Below are positions 49,626 through 59,745 of a stretch of 64,000 nt of DNA, piece after piece. The notes beneath the pieces are model-generated. The model saw only the letters and a program-made list of their open reading frames with translations, was not told the DNA's origin and ran no database searches. Every line of letters begins with the position of its first letter. The first letter of the stretch is position 1. This DNA comes from Methanobacterium spitsbergense. Lineage in GTDB: Archaea; Methanobacteriota; Methanobacteria; Methanobacteriales; Methanobacteriaceae. A program made the position numbers and the translations under genes. The stretch spans positions 75,517 to 139,516 of the forward strand of contig NZ_JAIOUQ010000009.1 of the NCBI RefSeq assembly GCF_019931065.1, written 5' to 3'.

Positions 49626-50555
49626 TTATTCAAACTTGATAAAATTTCTAGGATTGAACCCATTTACAATTAATAAATTTTGATCAGAAGTTTCAAGTGT
49701 TTTTATTGTAGTGGGAGGTATTGGGCTTCCTTTATGTGCCATTAATACGCCACCTTTTTTATTGGCTGCCATAAATTTTCCAGCATCACCATTTACTATT
49801 ATTTGACCTTTAATCATGTCGATACCAGTAAAATCATCAGTATCTCCATTAATGACTACGGTACCACCATTCATAAGGGCACCTGTATTTTTCCCCGCTG
49901 TACCGTTCACTCTAACAGAGCCATTCCTCATTAAAATTCCTGTGCTTAGATCAACATTTCCATTTACAATTATTTCAAAATCAACATCTAGTCTGGCTCC
50001 AACTGTATCTTTAACTGTTTGGTCGTTTATGGTTAGTTTATTACCTAGCAGTTTAAATCCAAGTGGATTGTCTCCTTTCAACCCATTTGAGACAATATCC
50101 GTTATTGATCTGAATTTTCTATAACCCTTTAAATCGGATTTAACCTCTAAAATATTTCCCATTGGTTCAGAAACATGACCCTTAACATAGATATTGCCTC
50201 CTGTCATACTGATGCCCATTCTGGTATCGACATTGCCATCAACATATACATTTCCTACAGGTATTTCTTTACCTGTACCTCCAAAGTAAACCAAGTCAGT
50301 ACCCATACTTGAACATAATCTGTGGCCGACATTCCCATTTATTTTTAGATTACCGCCTTTTTTTAAATGTTTAATAAGATCTCCAAAAGTTAAATTATTA
50401 TCTGGGACTTTCCAATCAGGAGCTAGATTTTCACCATTATGTTGCCAGTAGAAGTTGTATGTGAAATCGCAGAGACAGTCAACAGGTTTTTGAAGTGTTA
50501 TTTCTAATAGATCTGGTTTATTGTCTTCTGATTTTCTACCGAAGATTTTAAACAA
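49626..50555 (-). CDS. GltB/FwdC-type GXGXG beta-helix protein
   Basis: 309 residues. The core is a right-handed parallel beta-helix: repeated blocks such as NGNVGHRLCSSMGTD, VDGNVDTRMGISMTGGNIYVKG, NGNVDLSTGILMRNGSVRVNG and GDAGKFMAANKKGGVLM. The same fold forms the C-terminal domain of glutamate synthase and subunit C of formylmethanofuran dehydrogenase. As a stand-alone gene its partner is unknown; neither fwd nor gltB genes are nearby. Confidence 0.8.
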   Translation of the reverse strand: MFKIFGRKSEDNKPDLLEITLQKPVDCLCDFTYNFYWQHNGENLAPDWKVPDNNLTFGDLIKHLKKGGNLKINGNVGHRLCSSMGTDLVYFGGTGKEIPVGNVYVDGNVDTRMGISMTGGNIYVKGHVSEPMGNILEVKSDLKGYRKFRSITDIVSNGLKGDNPLGFKLLGNKLTINDQTVKDTVGARLDVDFEIIVNGNVDLSTGILMRNGSVRVNGTAGKNTGALMNGGTVVINGDTDDFTGIDMIKGQIIVNGDAGKFMAANKKGGVLMAHKGSPIPPTTIKTLETSDQNLLIVNGFNPRNFIKFE

Positions 50556-50899
50556 TTAAAACCCCTCTACAATCTTGTATTAATTTAACAATTAATGAAT
50601 ATAATATGGACTTTTGATTATTTATATTTACAATAGGCTTTGTAAAATCAATTTCACGAGGCTGTTCCAAATTGTAAGAATAATAATTGTAGTTCTTATC
50701 TAGATGTATGGGGTATTTAAGAAGATAAACAAAAATTGGGTTTTTAAAACTCCCCTAGGATATTAAATCAAATATTCTTATATTATTTCTGGGATAATCA
50801 TAGTTCTTAGCAGATTAAATTATAAATTAGGCGATTTTTGATTATATTTAAATTATTTATATCTATGATGATTCTAATATTCAATTGTAGGTAATAAAA
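50556..50899. other. intergenic region between divergent genes
   Basis: AT-rich; a TATA-like tatttaaattatttatatc at about 50843-50863 and GTAGGTAA before 50900 fit the promoter and ribosome site of the plus-strand gene. No other feature was seen. Confidence 0.45.
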
Positions 50900-51598
50900 A
50901 TGAACCCAAAACAAATTAATAGGGATGTTATTAAATTTTTACACCAGATAGGTGTTGATACTAGGTTTATCAGTATAATTGATGAACATATCTTAATTAA
51001 CAATCAAAGATTTTCAAGATTTTCAAATAAAAGACAGGAAACATTCATTAAGAAATTTCCAAGTTTTTCCATAAGCAGATCAAAAATATTCCAGAAAATA
51101 TGTACCCGGGCTTCAAGGATTCTTGCAAATTCATTAAAACCTGGAGAAAGAATTTTTATAATTGAAAATGATAAATGCTCCAATTTTATCCTGGATGTAA
51201 TTATTGAGCCTTACAAAAGAAAATATGGTATCGAAATAATTTATGGTAATGATTTAGAAGATGCAAATAAACATAATGCAGATTCAGTTGCATTACCATT
51301 AAATTTGGATGATGAAGTGCAAAAAATCCTTGGAAAGATTTTAAACGGTGAAAAAATTGAAGTTTACAGTTTAAAAAATAGATATGATACTGAAAACAAT
51401 TTAAAATTAATATATCCCCTAATAAACGTGCCTAGATCTTGGTTGGTATCATGGCTTGAAAAACTTGATTTTGAATATAAATATTCTAATGAAAGTACTG
51501 AAAGTGATCTAATAGAATTTTTTGAAGGATTCATTCCAGATGTACGTGAAAATATTTTAAAATCTGCATTGTACGTTGATAAGGAAAGTATACAATAA
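50900..51598 (+). CDS. probable degenerate PP-loop (TilS/CTU1-like) protein
   Basis: 232 residues, not matching a family I can name. The middle third follows the pattern of CTU1/TtcA-type PP-loop proteins: ADSVALPLNLDDEVQKILGKILNG (NLDDE at 135-139) and IYPLINVPRSWLVSWLE (171-187), where the active enzymes have hNaDDvaET.l.N...G and RPL...E...Y. The SGGxDS ATP motif is absent; the start is a basic helical region. It could be a non-catalytic partner of a real tRNA-thiolating enzyme. This is inference from motif spacing. Confidence 0.5.
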   Translation: MNPKQINRDVIKFLHQIGVDTRFISIIDEHILINNQRFSRFSNKRQETFIKKFPSFSISRSKIFQKICTRASRILANSLKPGERIFIIENDKCSNFILDVIIEPYKRKYGIEIIYGNDLEDANKHNADSVALPLNLDDEVQKILGKILNGEKIEVYSLKNRYDTENNLKLIYPLINVPRSWLVSWLEKLDFEYKYSNESTESDLIEFFEGFIPDVRENILKSALYVDKESIQ

Positions 51599-51660
51599 TT
51601 AGTAAGTTAAAGAAAGAAAATTATAAAAAAATGAAATATATTATTAGAAAATATGTTTCA

Positions 51661-53160
51661 CTAGAAATTAAAAAGAGAAGTCTGTGAATTATCTTTTCCA
51701 TTTTTATCAGATTTTTTTTCTTTATCTTCTGATTTTACTGATGATTTAGTATCTGATAACTTCTTATTATTCCTTTTTTTATCTTTCTTTTTATTTTCAG
51801 ATTTTAAAACTTTATTTTCTTCATTTAAAGATTTTTCTGTCTTTTTTGCAGGACTATCCGATTTTTTAGTTGCAGATTTGGATCTAAATCCATTAAAACT
51901 ATCTGGTTTGGAATCTTTAGGAACAGATTTTTTAGTTTTAGATTTTTTTACCTTAATTTTTCTTGATCTGAAAAGTTTAACTTCATCATCAGCTAATCCA
52001 TAATAGGTAGCTAATTCATAGGCTGTTTCATCGTTTTGGAACATTATTTCCATGTATGGGAATTGTTCTTTAACAACTTTCTTTGATGTGTGAAGCTTTT
52101 CACCCATTTTTTTGGCAACTTTATCTTTTAAATCCCGTTTTGCTCTGCTTTTAGAGAGCATTGCAAAGATTGATGAATTTGTAAACCTTGAAAATTTTCT
52201 GTATGTCTCTTCCTTTGACAGTGCAACACCCAGGCTCATGAGTTCGTATGTGTATTTCCAGTAGGAATATACGCGTGTATTAAATGCCCTTCCAAGATAG
52301 ATATCTGCAAGAGATATCATTTCATAAGCTTTCTGAAGTTCATCAACCTTTTCATATTCTCGGGGAATATTTTCAGCTATCAATTCAATAAGAAATGAAG
52401 GTTCTGCTTCGACCTTCATTGCATCCTTTATTCTACGAGGATTTTTACTCTTAAGAACTGTTCTAACAGAGTCGAAGATATTGATAATATCATCTTTTTT
52501 GGATAATAGTTCAAGGTCTTCAGAAGTGATTTTTGTTTTTCCACGTGCAATTACCTCAAGATCATTAATTGCAGATCTTAAATCTCCGTTTGAACTTTTA
52601 GCAAGATTCCGTATAACATGTTCTTCAAATTCAACACCCTCCTTAACACATATTCTCTTAAGCAGAGCCACAATTGAATTTGTATGAACTTTACGCAAAA
52701 TTAGAGTATTACATTTAGTTTTAAGACTTTTCAACCTTTTGCTGTATGGATCGTTGGCCATCATGATAAGGGGGTGATGACCTTCCTTAATGATTTTACT
52801 TATTGCTCTTGTTCCGCCTCTATCTTCAGTTCCATGAATTCCATCCACTTCATCCAATATTATTAGTTTAAGTCCATCTCCAAATAATGATTTTGATGCA
52901 GAGGCTTCTCCTATTGTATTTAGAATAATGTCGTATGATCGCTTGTCACTTGCGTTGAGTTCAATATATTCTGAAAACTCATTTGCAGCCAAATGTGCAA
53001 GTGTAGTTTTTCCAGTACCGGCTGGACCTATTAGAAGTAAGCAGTTCTGGGTATTACCCATTAACCACTCTTCTGTCCATTCCACTATTGCGTCTTTTAT
53101 CTTGACGTTTCCTAGAACTTCATCAAAATTCTTAGGACTGTATTTTCCTGTCCACAACAT
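51661..53160 (-). CDS. rfcL: replication factor C large subunit
   Basis: 499 residues. AAA+ clamp loader: [12 protein letters not shown] (Walker A), LDEVDGI (Walker B), [14 protein letters not shown] (sensor). The lysine/serine-rich, probably disordered C-terminal stretch (about 415-490) ends in a PCNA-interacting peptide SQTSLFNF (Q..L..F). Its start directly follows the rfcS stop, so the two subunits are coupled. Confidence 0.96.
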   Translation of the reverse strand: MLWTGKYSPKNFDEVLGNVKIKDAIVEWTEEWLMGNTQNCLLLIGPAGTGKTTLAHLAANEFSEYIELNASDKRSYDIILNTIGEASASKSLFGDGLKLIILDEVDGIHGTEDRGGTRAISKIIKEGHHPLIMMANDPYSKRLKSLKTKCNTLILRKVHTNSIVALLKRICVKEGVEFEEHVIRNLAKSSNGDLRSAINDLEVIARGKTKITSEDLELLSKKDDIINIFDSVRTVLKSKNPRRIKDAMKVEAEPSFLIELIAENIPREYEKVDELQKAYEMISLADIYLGRAFNTRVYSYWKYTYELMSLGVALSKEETYRKFSRFTNSSIFAMLSKSRAKRDLKDKVAKKMGEKLHTSKKVVKEQFPYMEIMFQNDETAYELATYYGLADDEVKLFRSRKIKVKKSKTKKSVPKDSKPDSFNGFRSKSATKKSDSPAKKTEKSLNEENKVLKSENKKKDKKRNNKKLSDTKSSVKSEDKEKKSDKNGKDNSQTSLFNF

Positions 53161-54126
53161 TTAATCTGCCTTTGCATTTATTAAAAACTTGGTTAAAAGT
53201 GCTTCAAGTTGAATTCTTGGATTGGATCCTTCCCTTATCCGATAATCTGTTTCACCAATACTTTCAATCAAGTTTATATAGATATCTTCTCTTATGCGTT
53301 TTTCTAAAACCATTCTTGATACTTCTTGGTAGATCTGGGTTACCATATCTTCTCCACTAGTTCCTTGAACTACCATAACATCTCTTAATAGTTCCCTAGC
53401 GCTTAGAAAGTCACCATCAAGAGCTTTGTTTACTATCTTTCTCACATCTTTTGGTTTGGCCTTTGAAACAACATCATGTATACTATCTTCTGTTATTTCT
53501 TCATCTAACGAGGCTGAAGCTTGTAAAATATTCACAGCTCTCCTTACATCACCTTCAGCAAAATAAACAATACTTTCAATTGCACCTGTACTAATGTTAA
53601 GATTTTCAGCCTCTGCAATGTATTCTAACCTTCCAATTATTTGATGTCCTTTAACAGGAGCAAACCTGAATATTGCACATCTGGACTGGATAGGGTCAAT
53701 TATCTTGGATGAGTAATTACATGATAATATGAAAGATGATGTCTTAGTATACATTTCCATTTCCCTTCTTAGGGCATGTTGGGCATCTTTGGTCATATTG
53801 TCTACTTCATCTAAGAAAATTATTCTAAAAGGAGATCCAACGGCTTTTAAACGTGAAAAACTTTTTATATCATTTCTTACAGTATCTATGCCTCTAGCAT
53901 CAGAAGCGTTGAGTTCTAAGAAGTTCTGTCTCCAATACTCCCCAAGTACTTCCTTTGCAAGAGCTATTGCTGTTGTTGTTTTTCCAACACCAGCAGGGCC
54001 TGTAAACATGAGATTGGGTAAACTACCCTCTTTAACGTATCTTTTAAGTCTTAAAATTATATGATCTTGACCCACAACTTCATCTAAGGTTTGTGGTCTG
54101 TATTTTTCAACCCATGGTCCATTCAT
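53161..54126 (-). CDS. rfcS: replication factor C small subunit
   Basis: 321 residues: [33 protein letters not shown] (Walker A), LDEVDNMT (Walker B), the arginine finger region [16 protein letters not shown] and [11 protein letters not shown]. The ATG at 54126 ([11 protein letters not shown]) is preceded by GGTGA at about 5 nt; the longer frame starts before that site. No intein. Loads PCNA with RfcL. Confidence 0.96.
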   Translation of the reverse strand: MNGPWVEKYRPQTLDEVVGQDHIILRLKRYVKEGSLPNLMFTGPAGVGKTTTAIALAKEVLGEYWRQNFLELNASDARGIDTVRNDIKSFSRLKAVGSPFRIIFLDEVDNMTKDAQHALRREMEMYTKTSSFILSCNYSSKIIDPIQSRCAIFRFAPVKGHQIIGRLEYIAEAENLNISTGAIESIVYFAEGDVRRAVNILQASASLDEEITEDSIHDVVSKAKPKDVRKIVNKALDGDFLSARELLRDVMVVQGTSGEDMVTQIYQEVSRMVLEKRIREDIYINLIESIGETDYRIREGSNPRIQLEALLTKFLINAKAD

Positions 54127-54273
54127 CCATATCACCACTTTCATATTGTATACTATGATTATTAACTTTTATCAGAAGTTGAGGATTGTAAAAATATCCT
54201 AAAATGAAAAGATAGAAAAACGTGTAAAAAGAGTTTCAATGAATTTTAACTCCAAAAAGAGATTTAATTAAAA

Positions 54274-55446
54274 TTATTCGAATAGTTCTGCCATTTCCGG
54301 ATGCATTTTGGTGGTGATTCCAAGTTTTTTCATAACAGGCCCATATGAATTGGTGATAATCTTAAATTCTGGTCTTACCATCCCTCTGAATGCACCATAA
54401 CCCATAACTTTTCCGTAATTATCTGTTACAACATCTAAAATTCTGGTGAAATCTTCTATATACTGGGATTCTCTCTCCTCAATTGGGATATTATTTGCAT
54501 TTTCTCTGATCTTGGTGAAATCTATTGTAGAGTTGCTTTTAACATTAACTCCATTGAGTAATTTTTTGCACTGTTCAATAGGCAGAAACTTCTGGGTTAA
54601 CCCTCTTGCTGGTGCAACTCCCATAATCTTACTTGCACCAATTGACATAGCTCGGAATATAGCTTCATAAATATCTAAAATTAAATCGGTACGTTCTGTT
54701 ATATTTTCTGGTATCTCAACTACCTTTTTAATATCGGGAAATGCAATTGGAGGTTTTATTACAGGGATGGATATTCCTTGTTTAACATCTGAATCTATTT
54801 CAACTTCTTTAGCTGTATGTTCCTCAGAAATTATTTCTTCTTTTGGAATATCAGGTTTAACCGATTTTGTCTCAACTTGTACTTCTACTTGAGAATCTGA
54901 TGAAATAATTTCATTATCTATTCCCATATCGTTACTTTGTTCTGAAAGATTGTCGGCTATAATTTTTTCAGGTTCTAATTTCTCTGAAATTATTTCTTTA
55001 GGTTCATCCGATATTGGTTCTGCTTGAAGTGGTTCAGGCGTTATGGATATCTTTTCTTCTGCTACTATTTCAAGATCCTTGGTTAGTTCAACAATTTTTT
55101 CTGCTGCCCTTTTGGATGAAACCATAATCAATCCTACGTTGGCACGATTTTTCATTAGAACAATGAAGTGCACTTTCCCCAAATGGAGGAATAATGCTTT
55201 TCCATTTTCAGATTCAACTAAAATTCGTTGAATATCTCCCTGATTAGAAGAGTTAAGTAACCTTTTTGATGAACTGGTTATTACATGTGCCATTGGTCCA
55301 AATAAGCCTATATCTACGTCTTGTAATATGCGTTGGCTCAGTATATCTCCATTGCCATCTATAATTAGGCTTCCTTCCACCCCATCAACTTTACCAAGAT
55401 CATTAACGATCCTTTCAAGTTCCACCTCTAGATTATGATCTTTCAT
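54274..55446 (-). CDS. roadblock/LC7-domain protein with acidic linker
   Basis: 390 residues. Residues about 5-115 resemble a roadblock/LC7 fold (LIIDGNGDILSQRI, GKVHFIVLMKNRANVGLIMV), often partners of small GTPases (MglB-like). A low-complexity acidic, Glu/Pro/Ile-rich linker (about 130-235, with EIISE repeats) leads to a conserved helical C-terminal domain (LILDIYEAIFRAMSIGASKIMGVAP, then GYGAFRGMVRPE). No GTPase gene is adjacent. The function is unknown; a signalling or cell-polarity scaffold is possible. Confidence 0.7.
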   Translation of the reverse strand: MKDHNLEVELERIVNDLGKVDGVEGSLIIDGNGDILSQRILQDVDIGLFGPMAHVITSSSKRLLNSSNQGDIQRILVESENGKALFLHLGKVHFIVLMKNRANVGLIMVSSKRAAEKIVELTKDLEIVAEEKISITPEPLQAEPISDEPKEIISEKLEPEKIIADNLSEQSNDMGIDNEIISSDSQVEVQVETKSVKPDIPKEEIISEEHTAKEVEIDSDVKQGISIPVIKPPIAFPDIKKVVEIPENITERTDLILDIYEAIFRAMSIGASKIMGVAPARGLTQKFLPIEQCKKLLNGVNVKSNSTIDFTKIRENANNIPIEERESQYIEDFTRILDVVTDNYGKVMGYGAFRGMVRPEFKIITNSYGPVMKKLGITTKMHPEMAELFE

Positions 55447-55693
55447 TGAATCACAGTTAAGATAGTAATTAAAATCTAATCTTAATATTCAAGCTATTAT
55501 GTTTATCGTTTTTAAAAAGATATAATTTAATGAAAATGAGTTCTATAATTTAAATTCACAATAAAAAAATTGTGTTACTATATGAAATACATATTAATCT
55601 ATGGTTCTAACAGTAGTAGAGTGCTGAATAGAGTTTTTATGGAATTTTTTTATCAATTAAAAAAAATAAGGACAGGGAATTTAATTCCCATAT

Positions 55694-57142
55694 TTATATT
55701 ATTTGTCTTTTAACCAGAATTCCTTCACTGTCATGAATATCCACAACAAGAGGTGAATCACCATTTATCATGTGTGTAGCACATGATAAACAAGGATCAT
55801 AAGCCCTTATTATCATTTCAAGCCTATTTTTTAGGCCTTCTGATACTTCGTCACCTTTAATCATGGCTTTGGCAGTTTCTCTAACACCTATATCCATGGA
55901 GAGATTATTTTGGCCTGTTGCAACAATGAGATTCGCTCTTTGAATAATACCTGCACCATCTGTTTCGTAATCATGGAATAAAGTACCTCTTGGTGCTTCT
56001 ATTACTCCAACTCCTCTCATCCTCTTGTCTGAATTTTTGGCGTCGTCGGTACTCATTAATGGTTCGCTAAGTGCGGTTCTTATGTTGGTGCCAATTATTG
56101 CATCGTCTTCTAACAATTCCACTGCTTTTTCAACCGAGTACATGAGTTCGATAAGCCGGGCATAATGATAGAGTAATGGGTTTTGTGCCATTCCATATTT
56201 GTCTTTGAATTCTCCATAGAGTGCAGATGCTCTCTCAGTAGGGATGCTGTCTGCAATATTTATTCTTGCAAGAGGTCCAACACGGTAGTTTCCCTCGGGG
56301 AATCCTAGTTGTTTCATAAATGGGAATTTCATATAGGACCATGGTTGTACTTTTTCTTCAATATGATCCAAGTAATTTGATGGGTCAAATTCAGAAACAG
56401 AGTTTCCATCTTTGTCAATCATCTTCATTGGTCCATTGTAAAATTCAAGAGCTCCTCCATTGGTTAAACTTCCAAAGTGGGTTTCAATTGGTCCAAGTGT
56501 TTCTATGGCATCGGCATATTGTTCAAAAAGTGGTTTTGCTACTTCTAAACCTGACTCAACTAATCCTATTCCTTCTTTAACTTTTGGCAGTAAACCATCT
56601 CTTTCTTCTGATGTAAGAGGCTTTGATTGGCCTCCTGGAATCGATGTAACAGGATGTATAGGTTTCCCACCTACAACGGATGTTATTTCCTGTCCAATTT
56701 TCCTGGTTTTAATTGCCATTTTTGCAAGGTCAGGATTCTTTTTGATGAGTCCAACAACATTCCTTTCTGCAGGGTCAGAATCAGGTCCAAGAATTAGATC
56801 TGGTGCACCTAAGAAATAGAAGTGAAGTGAATGAGAATGGATATATTGGCCAAGCAAAGTTAATTCCCTTAATTTTTGAGCTGTTTCTGGAGGTTGTAAA
56901 CCGAAAACAGCATCTGTGGCCTTTGCAGAAACTATATGATGTGCTGTTTGGCAAACTCCACATATTCTTGGTGTTATTCTAGGAGCTTCTTCAATGGCAG
57001 CACCTTCTAAAAATTTTTCAAAACCCCTTATTTCCATTACATGGAAATGAGCATCTGAAACATTTCCTGCATCATCCATTTGAACAGTGATCTTTGCATG
57101 CCCTTCAATTCTTGATATTGGGCTTATTTCTATTTGTTTCAT
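55694..57142 (-). CDS. mvhA: [NiFe] hydrogenase large subunit, Mvh-like (group 3)
   Basis: 482 residues with all four nickel ligands: RICGVC (C61, C64) and DPCLSCATH (C451, C454), no selenocysteine. The 25 residues after H457 are the peptide cut off by the maturation protease. N-terminal [15 protein letters not shown] and [14 protein letters not shown] resemble cytosolic group 3 enzymes of the Mvh type, but it is clearly divergent from the canonical MvhA as I remember it. Second last in a four-gene operon with the small subunit, a V4R protein and ferredoxin; no mvhB follows. Confidence 0.8.
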   Translation of the reverse strand: MKQIEISPISRIEGHAKITVQMDDAGNVSDAHFHVMEIRGFEKFLEGAAIEEAPRITPRICGVCQTAHHIVSAKATDAVFGLQPPETAQKLRELTLLGQYIHSHSLHFYFLGAPDLILGPDSDPAERNVVGLIKKNPDLAKMAIKTRKIGQEITSVVGGKPIHPVTSIPGGQSKPLTSEERDGLLPKVKEGIGLVESGLEVAKPLFEQYADAIETLGPIETHFGSLTNGGALEFYNGPMKMIDKDGNSVSEFDPSNYLDHIEEKVQPWSYMKFPFMKQLGFPEGNYRVGPLARINIADSIPTERASALYGEFKDKYGMAQNPLLYHYARLIELMYSVEKAVELLEDDAIIGTNIRTALSEPLMSTDDAKNSDKRMRGVGVIEAPRGTLFHDYETDGAGIIQRANLIVATGQNNLSMDIGVRETAKAMIKGDEVSEGLKNRLEMIIRAYDPCLSCATHMINGDSPLVVDIHDSEGILVKRQII

Positions 57143-57153
57143 GGTATCACCTT

Positions 57154-58065
57154 TTATTTCTTGATCAATTGAGGGATCAAGGAAACTTTTTTATCCTCCA
57201 TTATTGTGCTTCCAATAACAAATCCGTATACAATATGTCCAATATCGTATAGTTGTTTTTCAACGTCCTTGTGGGGCATCTTAGAGATATGTGCGATACG
57301 GTTAATAACGCAGTTGTAAACATCATGACTAGGCTCTCTTAAAATATCCATTGAAGGTCCACCACATCCATGGCATGGAACTCCAGCAGCTGAACACAAT
57401 GCACCACATCTTCCAAGAGTTACAGATCCAAGACACACATATCCTTGACTAAGGAAACATTTTTCTTGGTCTGGTTCTCCTTCTATCCTTCTATGGATCT
57501 TATCAAATTCAATATGTTCCATTGTACGATTACAATCTGCACATACAGATTTCTTAGGTATTTCTGGAATTTCTCCCGCTATTAATGGCACAAGAACATC
57601 CTTGATTAAATTTTCTTTAGGAGGACACCCGGGTATATAGTAATCTATCTCTGCCATATCTCCTGCTGGATGAACTATTGGCAATAACTTTGGAACAACT
57701 TCAGAGGGTTGTTCAGAAGATTCTGTACTTGGATTGTCAGAAAAACTCCTGGCTGAAACATCTTCTGGACTGTAAAGATCCGCCATACAAGTTATTCCTC
57801 CGTAACATGCACATGTTCCATAAGCAATAACTGTTTTTGCCTTTTCACGGATTTCTTCAAGTCTTTCCTTATTTTCTTCATTTCTAACAGAACCTGAAAC
57901 AATGGCTATGTCTATGTCTTCGGGTATTTCCTTAACATCCATAAGAATAGGTGCATAAACCAGTTCTGCCTGTTCAAGCACATCAATAAGATCTTCATGG
58001 AGATCGAGTATGGATACTTCGCATCCAGCACAACTTGCTAAAAGTTCGAGGGCTAATTTAACCAT
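57154..58065 (-). CDS. mvhG: [NiFe] hydrogenase small subunit, Mvh-like
   Basis: 303 residues: [20 protein letters not shown] (proximal cluster C12, C15), [20 protein letters not shown] and a C-terminal region with further CxxC pairs for iron-sulfur clusters ([32 protein letters not shown]). Start ATG 58065 overlaps the stop of the V4R gene (TAATG) with GGAGG 6 nt before, so they are coupled. The longer frame starts inside the V4R gene. Confidence 0.85.
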   Translation of the reverse strand: MVKLALELLASCAGCEVSILDLHEDLIDVLEQAELVYAPILMDVKEIPEDIDIAIVSGSVRNEENKERLEEIREKAKTVIAYGTCACYGGITCMADLYSPEDVSARSFSDNPSTESSEQPSEVVPKLLPIVHPAGDMAEIDYYIPGCPPKENLIKDVLVPLIAGEIPEIPKKSVCADCNRTMEHIEFDKIHRRIEGEPDQEKCFLSQGYVCLGSVTLGRCGALCSAAGVPCHGCGGPSMDILREPSHDVYNCVINRIAHISKMPHKDVEKQLYDIGHIVYGFVIGSTIMEDKKVSLIPQLIKK

Positions 58066-58640
58066 TATTTGCCTCCCCATTTGATTGTTAATGTTTTAAG
58101 ACAGGCATTTGGTCCGACATGATCAATATCTAATTTTCCCTTTATTCCCATAACTTCTTCAACAGCCCCAACAGTGTATCCGTAGAGTAAATAACAAAGA
58201 GGTCCTTTTTGAGGTAGTCCTTCTCTTCTAAGGGTTTGTCTTACCACACAGTCCCTAAATATGAGTTTGACAACTGTTTCATTACCTTTTTCAACGGTGT
58301 ATTCTGCTTGGTCTGCGGGTTTCCACATATCGAAGAAGAATTCAATACCTAATATTTCACTTAACTCTTGCATTGCCTTTTCTAGGTCATCGGTTTTTTC
58401 AACCATTTTACCTGCTTCATGCCCCATTCTTTTTCCTGCCTGGTATACAATTGCATTTGCACCACGGCCTGAAACTTGTTCAAGTGCACTAGACATCGAA
58501 CCAACGAATTTCATGAGTACATGAAGGGCTTCTTCATAATCATCTATGCCTCCCCCACATTCATCCGGAATAAGTTCGGGTTTGAAATCCCCCAATATTT
58601 CTTTTTCTTCCCTTTCTATCTGATATTCCATATGAGCCAT
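58065..58640 (-). CDS. V4R-domain protein of the hydrogenase operon
   Basis: 191 residues. Residues about 30-185 fit the V4R (4-vinyl reductase) small-molecule/hydrocarbon-binding domain: [58 protein letters not shown] and [11 protein letters not shown]. Conserved Cys and His may bind a metal. In the operon it takes the place where mvhD usually lies. It starts 12 bp after the ferredoxin gene. Role inferred: regulator or substrate sensor of the hydrogenase, or a maturation/electron-transfer partner. Confidence 0.75.
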   Translation of the reverse strand: MAHMEYQIEREEKEILGDFKPELIPDECGGGIDDYEEALHVLMKFVGSMSSALEQVSGRGANAIVYQAGKRMGHEAGKMVEKTDDLEKAMQELSEILGIEFFFDMWKPADQAEYTVEKGNETVVKLIFRDCVVRQTLRREGLPQKGPLCYLLYGYTVGAVEEVMGIKGKLDIDHVGPNACLKTLTIKWGGK

Positions 58641-58652
58641 ATAAGAATCTCC

Positions 58653-58904
58653 CTATATTATTTTTTTGAGTATTCCACTTACTCTTCTATCTATGTAAAG
58701 CCTTTTGGCTACGTGTATATTTTTATGTTCCATTGCTTCTGATGGACAGATTTCATGACATGACAAACAAGCCATGCAGTCATCTTCCTTAACAACTTTG
58801 CTCTTGTTTTTTGTTTCATCCATTTCATAGACATCGTTGGGGCAATCGTCCACACAAGAACCGCAACCAACACAAGCATTTTCGTCTATTTCTATTTTTA
58901 CCAT
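58653..58904 (-). CDS. 2x[4Fe-4S] ferredoxin of the hydrogenase operon
   Basis: 83 residues with two clusters: CVGCGSCVDDCP (C11, C14, C17, C21) and CMACLSCHEICP (C43, C46, C49, C53), then a basic C-terminal tail. Likely electron carrier for the small subunit encoded next door. First gene of the four-gene operon; ATG with GAGGCGT upstream. Confidence 0.92.
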   Translation of the reverse strand: MVKIEIDENACVGCGSCVDDCPNDVYEMDETKNKSKVVKEDDCMACLSCHEICPSEAMEHKNIHVAKRLYIDRRVSGILKKII

Positions 58905-58973
58905 CTGTACGCCTCTTAATATTTTTTTTGGTAATGGAAGATTTCAACAGTTACAAAATCATTCCATTTGACC

Positions 58974-58983
58974 TATATATGAT
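58974..58983 (-). promoter_or_regulatory. TATA box of the hydrogenase operon
   Basis: Coding strand aaaatcatatataggtc about 70 nt before the ferredoxin ATG, which would give a leader of about 45 nt. Another TATA-like element lies further upstream (around 59015). Assigned by position and consensus only. Confidence 0.4.
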
Positions 58984-59148
58984 TTTTGACAATGCATTAT
59001 TAATCTTAATATATAGATTACTCATTATTAATAAGGTTCACCCCAAATAAAAAAAGAATTTTTCAAAAAATATTTATTGATAATTACCACTATCGAAAAG
59101 GTCATAAACAGTTAAATAAGGCATAATATCAGATTTTCTGAAAAAAAA

Positions 59149-59745
59149 TTAAATATCCTCAGTTGAAACAAGCTTACAATGGGTTATGTATGCTGCTTCT
59201 TTTTTTCCAGGAGGATAACACGTCATTAACATTAATCTTGCATCCCCTTCCTGTGCAAATCTAACAGGATTAGTTTTATAATCCCAACGTATGTCATCAC
59301 CGTTTGAAGTAACTGAATAAGTGTATTTTTTCTTCATTACAGCATCTATGATTATTACTTTGTCACCGATTTGTAGCGAACCTAAGTTTCGGAATAATCC
59401 TGAATATGTTGTTCTATGGCCTAAAATACCACATTCTCCAGGTTGCCCTGGGTATACACTTTCAGAATAGTGAAAAACAGCGTTGTAAGCATTAACAGTA
59501 TCAGAACGTATTGTGCAATCCACTCCAAGTTTTGGTATCACAAGTTCTCCGATTGAAGCACCTCCACTTGAACTGAGTGGATCTAAGGCATCAACAGGAT
59601 TACTCATCTTTTCATTATAATCTTTTAAACTCTTTTGTGCTTTACCAAGTTCTTTTGACTGTTCAAAACCTGCCATGACTATTGTTAAGGATAAAAATAC
59701 GCATCCTAATAGTATTGCAACCGAGAATATTCTGTTTCTATTCAT
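59149..59745 (-). CDS. sortase family transpeptidase, archaeal
   Basis: 198 residues. One N-terminal membrane anchor ([19 protein letters not shown], residues 6-24), a linker, then a sortase barrel: [31 protein letters not shown] (catalytic His110), and [10 protein letters not shown] (Cys176). The third residue of the usual His-Cys-Arg set is not evident where RxxV/I would lie ([10 protein letters not shown]). Attaches sorting-signal proteins to the cell surface, here presumably pseudomurein or an adhesin scaffold. Start ATG 59745; overlaps the MscS stop by 8 bp. Confidence 0.85.
   Translation of the reverse strand: MNRNRIFSVAILLGCVFLSLTIVMAGFEQSKELGKAQKSLKDYNEKMSNPVDALDPLSSSGGASIGELVIPKLGVDCTIRSDTVNAYNAVFHYSESVYPGQPGECGILGHRTTYSGLFRNLGSLQIGDKVIIIDAVMKKKYTYSVTSNGDDIRWDYKTNPVRFAQEGDARLMLMTCYPPGKKEAAYITHCKLVSTEDI

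Noticed and set aside
55694..57142. F420-reducing hydrogenase (FrhA) or a selenoprotein
   Set aside because: The C-terminal motif is DPCLSCATH with ordinary Cys codons, and frhB/frhD are absent from the operon.
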